From Verrucomicrobia bacterium TMED60 (GTDB lineage: Bacteria; Verrucomicrobiota; Verrucomicrobiae; Opitutales; MB11C04): a DNA stretch of 5,994 nt. The translations under genes were made by a program, and so were the position numbers. Position 1 is the stretch's first letter. Each line of letters opens with the position of its first letter. Shown here in pieces: positions 1 through 5,994 of the stretch. The notes under the pieces were generated by a model. The model searched no databases and had not been told where the DNA came from. It saw only the letters and a program-made list of their open reading frames with translations. The DNA lies in contig NHDN01000048.1 of NCBI GenBank assembly GCA_002171765.1, positions 11,524-17,517 on the forward strand, read 5' to 3'.

Positions 1-257
1 AGACCCTAATCTGGCACTTCCCCCACTACCGTCATGCCCCTGGTCCCTACTCCATGATTCGGAAAGGCAATTTCAAATTAATTAAATTCTGGGAAGGTAT
101 TTATGAACTCTATGATCTTAAGAACGACTTAGGAGAAGCCAATAATCTGGCAGAAAGAAAGCCCGGACTTGTGAAAGCACTGGACCAAGAATTAATGGCG
201 CGGTTAAAAGCGGATGGTGCAAAGTTGCCCAAAAGCAATCCGGAATATAAAAAGTAA
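1..257 (+). CDS. Sulfatase (arylsulfatase family), C-terminal fragment cut by the window edge
   Basis: The reading frame is open from the left edge (first whole codon at position 3) to a TAA at 255-257, giving 84 visible residues. The ATG at 54 is an internal methionine, because family-typical sequence lies upstream of it (WHFPHYR, then PGPYSMIR). The pattern is the C-terminal subdomain of type I sulfatases: WHFPHYR, a serine/arginine strand (SMIRKGNFKLI), then ELYDLKNDLGEANNLAE followed by a helix and a lysine-rich tail. These enzymes hydrolyse sulfate esters in the periplasm or outside the cell, using a formylglycine made from Cys or Ser. The catalytic CxPxR/SxPxR motif and metal ligands would lie upstream of the window, so activity and substrate cannot be judged. 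In PVC bacteria such genes often act on sulfated polysaccharides. The next gene follows on the same strand after about 50 bases, so co-transcription is possible. The family call is confident, the subfamily is not. Confidence 0.9.
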   Translation, partial: TLIWHFPHYRHAPGPYSMIRKGNFKLIKFWEGIYELYDLKNDLGEANNLAERKPGLVKALDQELMARLKADGAKLPKSNPEYKK

Positions 258-280
258 TTAGAAAATTATTTTGTCTAATT
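256..280 (+). repeat. AT-rich inverted repeat after the sulfatase stop, possible weak terminator
   Basis: A perfect 7-base inverted repeat, AATTAGA (256-262) and TCTAATT (274-280), is separated by 11 bases and overlaps the sulfatase stop codon. The stem has only one G-C pair and no clear T-tract follows, so it would be a poor intrinsic terminator. It may be chance in an AT-rich gap. Confidence 0.2.
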
Positions 281-305
281 TGTAGGCATACACGCTATTC
301 ATTAT

Positions 306-3300
306 TTGTTTCTTACTCCTCTCCCAATCCAAAATTTGAAACCTTTAAACTTGTTCCCAGTTTTTTCCTTTCTCTGTCTGGCATTCGTTGCCACGGGAAA
401 GGTCGATTTCAACCGACAAATTAGGCCGATTCTTTCCGATAAGTGTTACAAATGCCATGGTCCGGATGCGAAAAACCAGAAATCTGATTTCCGAATTGAT
501 TCTTTTGAGGAGGCGATTAAGGAGCATAATGGATTTGTGGGGCTGACTCCAGGCAGCCTGGAAAATTCCGAAATTCATTGGCGTATTTACAGTGATGACG
601 CAATCGATGTGATGCCTCCTCCTGAAAGTAAACTCCCACTTACTGATGAAGAGAAAAAATTAATTGATCAATGGATCAAGGAGGGTGGGAAATACGAAAA
701 GCACTGGTCCTTTCAGGCTTTGCCTAAATCTGTAGATGTACCCGAATCCAAACATCCCAGTCCAAAGAATGAAATTGATCACTTCATCTCCAGACTGCTT
801 GAGAAGTCTCCCCTTCACACCAGCACGGAAACGGACAAAATCACCTGGTTACGAAGAGTCACTTATGACCTTACCGGACTTCCACCCTCGTTGCATGATG
901 TGGACGCTTTTCTGGGGGATAGGTCGAAGGATGCCCACGAAAAAGTGGTCGATCGCTTACTTGATACTGATGAATACGCGGAGCGGATGACATCCGAGTG
1001 GATGGATGTAGCTCGGTATTCTGACACCTATGGCTACCAAGTGGATCGTAACCGAAATGTTTGGCCTTGGAGGGATTGGGTCATTCGATCCTTTCGGAAG
1101 AATCAACCCTATGACCGTTTCGTAACCGAACAAATCGCAGGTGATCTCATCCCTAACGCAACCCGCGACCAGATCCTCGCAACCTGCTTCAACCGCCTGC
1201 ATCCCCAAAAAGTGGAAGGCGGAAGTGTGTCCGAGGAGTTCCGGATCGAATATGTAGCGGACCGGGTGCATACGTTTGGCACTGCCTTTCTCGGACTCAC
1301 CATGGAGTGTACCCGTTGCCATGATCACAAGTACGATCCGGTCACCCAGAAGGATTACTTCTCTCTCTCCGCGTACTTCAACAACATCGATGAGGCTGGA
1401 CTTTATTCCTTTTTCACTCAATCCGTGCCCACTCCCACCTTGGTAATGGGTGATCTTCCCAGTGATGAAAAAATTAAATCTGCAGAACAGAAACTGAAGG
1501 ATGTCCGTAAATCACCTAAAGCCAAGGACGCGTTTGGCAACTGGATTCAGGAAGTAAAACTCGAATCGGTCGGCCGTGCCCATTATTTTTCCAAACCAAT
1601 CAGGAATGCCGAGCCTAGAGAGGTAGAGCCAGATTTCAATCCGCTTTCCATGAAGCCGGTCCTTTGGCTCGATGCAAACGAGTACAATAGTACTTCCGGG
1701 ACTTGGGCAGATCTAAGTGGGAAACAAAACCATGCCACCCGGCACGCTTCCCCCAAATTGGAAACTCATAAACCAAGCGGTTTAGAGGTGGTAAGATATC
1801 ACTCCAAATCCAATGATTATCATGAATTTGAGGAAATCAAAGACATCCGAACCGTGTTCTGGGTATTGAGTAAAACATCCGGCAACTCAGGCTCGCTTCT
1901 ATGTCATCCTTCCGCTCATCACTTCTATTCAAACGGAGACAAATTTTGGCATCCGCAACATACCCACCAGCATATCCGCAAAGGGAGCCTACGAATCAAT
2001 GGAATGGAAGCCAATGCAGAATCGAACTATCCCAACAAACTTGCGGTGGTTTCCCTGCGTACCACCGGAGATGTGATCGCCAGTCGGATAGGTCGAGACC
2101 GTAACCACGGGGGTAAATACAACTGGAATGGGGAGATCGGAGAGGTCCTCATTTTTTCAAGTGCCCTCAATGACGAGCAGATTAAAAAGGTGGAAAATCA
2201 TCTCATTGAAAAATGGAAAGTGAAAAGAGACACAGACATTCAATATGCCAAGCCGATGGCTTACCTCTCCTTTGATGATCGAAATGGCGACCGCTACCCG
2301 AACTCAGCGAACCCTACCAAGGATGCTTCTACCAATGGTAATAATAAAGAAGTGGAAGGAAAATTCGGTAAGGGAATCCATTTCACCGGGGACGATGCCC
2401 TTAATTTCCCATCCGGATTTGGAGACTTTAACAGGCACCAGAATTTCAGTATGGCCTTTTGGGTAAAGCCAACGATTGAATTGGACCGGGCCGTGGTTGT
2501 TCGCCGGTCCAAGGCGTGGACGGATGCAGCTAGTCGCGGGATCGAGATATTAATCGAAAATGGGCGACTGTCCCCTGCCCTGATTCATTTCTGGCCCGGT
2601 AATGCCATCCGTGTAAGATCCAAAAATACACTTCCCCTTAACCAATGGACCCATGTTGGGCTGACCTACGACGGATCGAGCCGGGCAGCGGGGCTGAAAC
2701 TTTTTGAAAATGGAAAACTGGCAAGTATCGAAGTGATCAGAGATCAATTAACCCGTGAGATCACTGGTGGGGGAGATCCATTTATTGGATTTGCCCAGAG
2801 GATGCGGGATCGTGGATTCAAGAACGGAATACTGGATGAATTCTACCTGTTTGACCGGATAATTTCAGGTTCTGAAATCGAGAAACTGGCAGGACTTCGT
2901 GAAAAGATTGATGACTCCGCAGTGCGGGACATATTTTTATATTCTGCCCACAAGCCAAGTGTGTCTGCCAGGCAGGCGTTATATGCGGAGAGGAAAAGCT
3001 TGGGGGACCAACGACAGCGGCTATCCGAAATTATGGTGATGAAAGAAATACCGGGAGTCCGGGAGACTCATATTTTGGAGCGTGGTCATTATGAAAACCG
3101 TGGAGAGGTGGTTCAGCGGGCAACCCCGGAAGTTTTGACCCCGTTTCCGAATGGTGCACCAAGGGATCGCTTAGGTCTGGCCGAGTGGCTCACAAATGCT
3201 GACCACCCCCTGCTCGCCCGCGTTACCGTAAACCGTTACTGGCAAATGATTTTTGGCCGTGGACTGGTTTCCACCTCGGAAGACTTTGGTATGCAGGGTA

Positions 3301-4082
3301 AGCCGCCCACTCATCCCGAGCTGCTGGACTGGCTGGCACGGGACCTCATAAGTTCAGGTTGGAACCTTCATCATATACTAAAGAAGATGGTGCTTTCCCA
3401 CACCTACAGGCAGGAAAGTAGGATTATTTCATTGGCTCAGGAAAAAGATCCCGAAAATCTTTTACTTAGCCGATCATCCGCATACCGTTTACCCGCAGAA
3501 ATGATACGGGATGGTCTCCTGTCCCACAGTCAACTCCTTCATAAGAAAATCGGAGGTCCCAGCTCCAAGCCCTATGATTTGAATGTTTCCTTTAAACCCA
3601 TCCACCCAGATGGCGCCCCCAATGTGTACCGCAGAAGTCTGTACACTTTCTGGAAACGCACTGGCCCCACCCCCGTAATGATGGCCCTCGATGCTTCCAA
3701 GCGGGATGTCTGCACGGTGCGACGCGAAAGGACGGATTCCCCATCCCAGTCCCTGATATTACTCAATGGTACCCAATTTGTTGAAGCCGCCCGAGCCCTA
3801 GCCGATCAACTGATTGCCAAGCATGGTGAGAATAACCCAATGGGGCTGATCAATGACGCATTCCGTCAATTGACCAGCCGTTACCCAAGCGAAAAAGAAG
3901 CCGTCATCCTGCTCAATTTATTACGGGAACAAAAGGAATATTTTACCGATATTAAGGAGGCAGATAAATTCCTTTTGGTCGGGTACTACAAAGCAAATTC
4001 CAACAATCCCTCTAACTTGGCCGCGGTGACTTCAATGATTTCCACGCTTATGAATTTCGATGGGACCCTTTCAAAAAGATAA
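306..4082 (+). CDS. PSCyt1-DUF1549-(LamG)x2-PSD1/DUF1553 exported cytochrome protein
   Basis: This is a 1258-residue planctomycete-type cytochrome protein, numbered from the TTG at 306. Residues about 13-30 are a Sec signal peptide (hydrophobic [14 protein letters not shown]). PSCyt1 covers about 35-125, with heme motif CYKCH at 47-51 and a candidate axial Met in VMPPP (103). DUF1549/PSCyt2 covers about 153-365, with motifs [16 protein letters not shown] and a second CxxCH (CTRCH, 335-339) running into DHKYDP. Residues about 449-638 are a LamG-like module (PVLWLDA to [13 protein letters not shown]). Residues about 651-862 are a second LamG_3-like module (MAYLSFDD to [11 protein letters not shown]). 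PSD1/DUF1553 covers about 950-1250 ([34 protein letters not shown]). The role is unknown. Heme binding suggests electron transfer or oxidation outside the cytoplasm, and the LamG folds suggest glycan or surface binding. Start: there is no in-frame ATG between the upstream stop (276-278) and the mature domain. TTG 306 gives the longest form, while TTG 336 gives a compact MKPLNLF signal peptide of normal shape. Neither has a clear ribosome binding site. The DUF1501 gene begins 5 bases after the stop. Confidence 0.93.
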   Translation: MFLTPLPIQNLKPLNLFPVFSFLCLAFVATGKVDFNRQIRPILSDKCYKCHGPDAKNQKSDFRIDSFEEAIKEHNGFVGLTPGSLENSEIHWRIYSDDAIDVMPPPESKLPLTDEEKKLIDQWIKEGGKYEKHWSFQALPKSVDVPESKHPSPKNEIDHFISRLLEKSPLHTSTETDKITWLRRVTYDLTGLPPSLHDVDAFLGDRSKDAHEKVVDRLLDTDEYAERMTSEWMDVARYSDTYGYQVDRNRNVWPWRDWVIRSFRKNQPYDRFVTEQIAGDLIPNATRDQILATCFNRLHPQKVEGGSVSEEFRIEYVADRVHTFGTAFLGLTMECTRCHDHKYDPVTQKDYFSLSAYFNNIDEAGLYSFFTQSVPTPTLVMGDLPSDEKIKSAEQKLKDVRKSPKAKDAFGNWIQEVKLESVGRAHYFSKPIRNAEPREVEPDFNPLSMKPVLWLDANEYNSTSGTWADLSGKQNHATRHASPKLETHKPSGLEVVRYHSKSNDYHEFEEIKDIRTVFWVLSKTSGNSGSLLCHPSAHHFYSNGDKFWHPQHTHQHIRKGSLRINGMEANAESNYPNKLAVVSLRTTGDVIASRIGRDRNHGGKYNWNGEIGEVLIFSSALNDEQIKKVENHLIEKWKVKRDTDIQYAKPMAYLSFDDRNGDRYPNSANPTKDASTNGNNKEVEGKFGKGIHFTGDDALNFPSGFGDFNRHQNFSMAFWVKPTIELDRAVVVRRSKAWTDAASRGIEILIENGRLSPALIHFWPGNAIRVRSKNTLPLNQWTHVGLTYDGSSRAAGLKLFENGKLASIEVIRDQLTREITGGGDPFIGFAQRMRDRGFKNGILDEFYLFDRIISGSEIEKLAGLREKIDDSAVRDIFLYSAHKPSVSARQALYAERKSLGDQRQRLSEIMVMKEIPGVRETHILERGHYENRGEVVQRATPEVLTPFPNGAPRDRLGLAEWLTNADHPLLARVTVNRYWQMIFGRGLVSTSEDFGMQGKPPTHPELLDWLARDLISSGWNLHHILKKMVLSHTYRQESRIISLAQEKDPENLLLSRSSAYRLPAEMIRDGLLSHSQLLHKKIGGPSSKPYDLNVSFKPIHPDGAPNVYRRSLYTFWKRTGPTPVMMALDASKRDVCTVRRERTDSPSQSLILLNGTQFVEAARALADQLIAKHGENNPMGLINDAFRQLTSRYPSEKEAVILLNLLREQKEYFTDIKEADKFLLVGYYKANSNNPSNLAAVTSMISTLMNFDGTLSKR

Positions 4083-4087
4083 AGAGA

Positions 4088-5512
4088 ATGAATCAAAATA
4101 AATGCACCGGTTTTGAATCTGCACTTGGCATGACTCGACGAAACTTTCTCAACCGTTTTGGTGGAGGACTGGGGGGATTGGCTCTAGCCAATATGCTTCA
4201 CGCGGAGTCAGGTGCTGGGTTACACCACCCTGCCAAAGCCAAGCGAGTAATTTATCTCTTTCAATCCGGAGGACCGTCCCAGATCGATCTGTTTGACCAC
4301 AAACCGAGATTGAATCAAGAAACTGGTAAAGAATTACCCGACTCCGTTCGCAAAGGACAAAGATTGACGGGAATGTCCGGCAATCAGGCCAGCCTCCCCT
4401 TAGTTGGATCCCCCTTTAAGTTTTCCCAACATGGTAAGAGTGGACAATGGATCAGTGAGCTGCTTCCGAACACCGCCAAGGTGGCGGATGATATGTGCAT
4501 TGTGAATTCAATGTACACCGAAGCCATTAATCACGGACCGGGGGTTACCTTCATGCAAACCGGATCCCAATTTCCTGGTCGTCCGAGCATGGGCTCCTGG
4601 TTATCTCATGGGCTGGGTTCAATGAACGAGAACCTGCCTAATTTCGTAGTCCTGAAAACAAAAGGCAAAGGCGGTCAACCTCTGGTTTCCAGACTTTGGG
4701 GAAGTGGATTCCTACCTGGCAAACATGCCGGAACCCGATTCCGGGCGGATAAGGATGCGATTTTATATCTTAACAGCCCGGGAGGAGTTTCAGCGAAAGG
4801 ACGGCGTAATATGCTCGATCGTTTAAAAGAACTTCATGAACTCCAACTAGAAAAAACCGGAGATTCGGGTCTTGAAACAAAAATTGCCCAGTACGAAATG
4901 GGCTTTCGAATGCAAAGTTCGATTCCTGAGGTGACTGCGATCGACCGCGAACCCGAATCCACCTTTAAACTCTACGGCGAGGAAGCCCGAACGCCGGGAA
5001 CCTTTGCGGCCAATTGCCTCCTCGCACGCAGGTTGGCGGAAAAGAATGTTCAATTCATTCAACTCTACCATCCTGGCTGGGACCAACACGGAGGGTTGCC
5101 TGGAGGAATCAAAAAACAATGTAAGGAAACGGACCGGGCATCGTATGCGTTGGTTCAGGACCTTAAGCAACGAGGACTGCTCAAGGATACTTTAGTAATT
5201 TGGGGAGGCGAATTCGGAAGAACGAATTATTGCCAGGGGAAATTCAATGGAACCAATTTTGGAAGGGATCATCATCCCCGGAATTTCTCAACCTGGTTCG
5301 CCGGTGGTGGGATCCGCCCCGGCTCCACCCATGGTCAATCGGATGATTACTCTTACAGTGTCGCGGAAGGCGGGGTTCATGTTCATGATTTCCATGCCAC
5401 AATCTTACATTTACTCGGGATCGACCACGAACGCTTAACTTTTAAATACCAAGGGAGACATTTTCGACTTACCGATGTGCATGGTCATGTGGTGAAACCT
5501 ATCATTGCTTAA
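4088..5512 (+). CDS. DUF1501 family protein with twin-arginine signal (alkaline-phosphatase-like fold)
   Basis: This 474-residue, full-length DUF1501 protein is the usual partner encoded behind PSD1 cytochrome proteins. The N-terminus has a twin-arginine motif (MTRRNFLNRFG, residues 15-25) followed by a weakly hydrophobic Gly/Ala/Leu stretch to about residue 38, so Tat export of a pre-folded, possibly metal-containing protein is likely. Family motifs in order: KRVIYLFQSGGPSQIDLFD (52-70), NHGPGVTFMQTG (148-159), HPGWDQHGG (328-336), IWGGEFGRT (371-379), GRDHHPRNFSTWFAGGGI (392-409), and HVHDFHATILHLLG (431-444) with a closing RLTDVHGHVV. DUF1501 is placed in the alkaline phosphatase/sulfatase fold superfamily. 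The conserved Asp and His residues fit metal coordination, but no substrate is established. The ATG at 4088 lies 5 bases past the previous stop, with only a weak purine run (AAAGAG) before it. An internal ATG at 4130 would start right at the Tat motif, but family members usually carry a short N-terminal extension, so 4088 is preferred. Tight spacing implies translation from the same message as the cytochrome gene. Confidence 0.95.
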   Translation: MNQNKCTGFESALGMTRRNFLNRFGGGLGGLALANMLHAESGAGLHHPAKAKRVIYLFQSGGPSQIDLFDHKPRLNQETGKELPDSVRKGQRLTGMSGNQASLPLVGSPFKFSQHGKSGQWISELLPNTAKVADDMCIVNSMYTEAINHGPGVTFMQTGSQFPGRPSMGSWLSHGLGSMNENLPNFVVLKTKGKGGQPLVSRLWGSGFLPGKHAGTRFRADKDAILYLNSPGGVSAKGRRNMLDRLKELHELQLEKTGDSGLETKIAQYEMGFRMQSSIPEVTAIDREPESTFKLYGEEARTPGTFAANCLLARRLAEKNVQFIQLYHPGWDQHGGLPGGIKKQCKETDRASYALVQDLKQRGLLKDTLVIWGGEFGRTNYCQGKFNGTNFGRDHHPRNFSTWFAGGGIRPGSTHGQSDDYSYSVAEGGVHVHDFHATILHLLGIDHERLTFKYQGRHFRLTDVHGHVVKPIIA

Positions 5513-5528
5513 ATTGGGGAAGATATAG

Positions 5529-5562
5529 GACCTTGATTTTTTTGATGAGGTCAAGAATGACC
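5529..5562 (+). repeat. Competing small hairpins after the DUF1501 gene, possible terminator or processing site
   Basis: GACCT (5529-5533) can pair with AGGTC (5548-5552) around a T-rich loop. Alternatively GGTCA (5549-5553) can pair with TGACC (5558-5562) around the tetraloop AGAA. The two stems share bases and exclude each other. No T-tract follows either stem, so this is not a canonical intrinsic terminator. An AT-only inverted repeat, ATTAAA/TTTAAT (5575-5580 and 5590-5595), lies just downstream. The rest of 5513-5701 shows no gene and no convincing promoter. Confidence 0.2.
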
Positions 5563-5701
5563 AGGTAATACTATATTAAAAAATAAGAATTTAATCCTAT
5601 TATCCCCAGATTTTTCTAGATGCTTCCATTATTCATTTGTGAAAGCTTAAAATCACATCAAGATAAAACCTTAGCCCAAATTTACTGAAATTTCATTTCC
5701 T

Positions 5702-5994
5702 ATGTTACACAAAACCGGAATAAGCCTGCTGACCTTAACTATATTTTTAACCTCTTGGATTCATTTGAGTGGAAATATTATTTTGTCCGATGAAGATGAT
5801 GTGGTGTTTGTGGGTTCAGGTATGGGCTCACGAATGATTCACTTTGGACATTTTGAAACTGAAATTTTTCTCCGCCACCCGGACAAAAACTTAAAAATCC
5901 GGAACCTTTGCGATGAAGGTAACACTCCAGGCTTTCGACCGCATCCGAGCCGAGAGCAAGAGGAACAATATGCTTTCCCTGGTGCCAAAGAACT
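5702..5994 (+). CDS. Exported SGNH-like N-terminal domain of a PVC-type protein, 3' end outside the window
   Basis: The frame opens at ATG 5702 and stays open to the window edge, giving 97 complete codons. Residues 1-25 are a Sec signal peptide: a short basic start (MLHKTG), a hydrophobic core (ISLLTLTIFLTSWI), and likely cleavage near LSG-N. From residue 33 the sequence reads VVFVGSGMGSRMIHFGHFETE, then KIRNLCDEGNTPGFRPHPSRE and AFPGAKE. This matches the SGNH-like domain often found at the N-terminus of large PVC proteins annotated as dehydrogenases, which carry a heme-binding CxxCH domain and HEAT-like repeats. The missing 3' part must show whether those domains are present. The VVFVGSG strand corresponds to block I of SGNH hydrolases, but the GDS catalytic serine is not obvious (GSGMGS instead), and IRNLCDEGNT sits where block II is expected. 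The start is supported by the signal peptide. There is no Shine-Dalgarno sequence (TTTCATTTCCT precedes the ATG). The 189-base gap from the DUF1501 gene leaves room for its own promoter. Confidence 0.82.
   Translation, partial: MLHKTGISLLTLTIFLTSWIHLSGNIILSDEDDVVFVGSGMGSRMIHFGHFETEIFLRHPDKNLKIRNLCDEGNTPGFRPHPSREQEEQYAFPGAKE

Noticed and set aside
54..257. A separate 67-residue small protein starting at ATG 54
   Set aside because: The same frame continues upstream to the window edge with sulfatase-typical sequence (WHFPHYR), so ATG 54 is an internal methionine of a truncated gene.
957..1421. Minus-strand open frame of 154 codons inside the cytochrome gene
   Set aside because: It lies wholly opposite conserved DUF1549 sequence with clear family motifs on the + strand. 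Its translation shows no recognisable domain or signal, so it is a shadow of the real frame.
1650..2891. Internal gene duplication producing the two LamG-like modules
   Set aside because: The two segments share only the general LamG-like layout. No stretch of obvious residue or base identity was seen, so a recent duplication is not supported.
4847..5170. Minus-strand open frame of 107 codons inside the DUF1501 gene
   Set aside because: It overlaps the well-supported DUF1501 coding sequence completely and its translation resembles no family I recognise.
5637..5667. Possible promoter TTGTGA ... GATAAA before the last gene
   Set aside because: The spacing is about 19 bases, the -10 match is poor, and such matches are expected by chance in AT-rich DNA. 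PVC promoter consensus is also uncertain.
1..5994. CRISPR array, tRNA or rRNA gene, insertion sequence or phage genes
   Set aside because: No regularly spaced repeats, no cloverleaf or rRNA-like sequence, and no transposase or integrase motifs were seen in any frame. Coding sequence fills nearly all of the window.

Overview
The window reads as part of a chromosome from the PVC superphylum (Planctomycetota / Verrucomicrobiota). Three things point there: a planctomycete-type cytochrome protein (PSCyt1-DUF1549-PSD1), a DUF1501 protein directly behind it, and the start of a PVC-type protein with an SGNH-like N-terminus. These families are greatly expanded in PVC bacteria and uncommon elsewhere. 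Base composition looks moderate rather than GC-rich. None of the visible starts has a strong Shine-Dalgarno sequence, and one gene has no in-frame ATG at its start. A marine Verrucomicrobiota or a low-GC planctomycete would fit. I lean slightly towards Verrucomicrobiota, by inference only.

Layout, all on the + strand: (1) positions 1-257, the C-terminal end of a sulfatase cut by the window edge. (2) 258-305, a short AT-rich gap with a weak inverted repeat. (3) 306-4082, a 1258-residue exported protein. It has an N-terminal c-type heme motif, a DUF1549 domain with a second CxxCH, two tandem LamG-like (concanavalin A-like) modules inserted in the middle, and a C-terminal PSD1/DUF1553 domain. 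(4) 4088-5512, a 474-residue DUF1501 protein with a twin-arginine signal, starting 5 bases after the previous stop and so almost certainly translated from the same message. (5) 5513-5701, an AT-rich intergenic stretch with small imperfect hairpins and no gene. (6) 5702 to the window end, the first 97 codons of an exported SGNH-like protein that runs off the edge.

Taken together this looks like an extracytoplasmic module. The sulfatase would remove sulfate esters, probably from a glycan. The cytochrome/PSD1 protein carries two likely carbohydrate- or surface-binding folds. The DUF1501 protein has an alkaline-phosphatase-like hydrolase fold. The last protein resembles the SGNH domains attached to PVC heme proteins. 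The PSD1-DUF1501 pair is very common in PVC genomes, but as far as I know its biochemical function is not established. The gene content is therefore recognisable, while the activity of the pair is the open question. I saw no CRISPR array, tRNA, rRNA, mobile element or long repeat.
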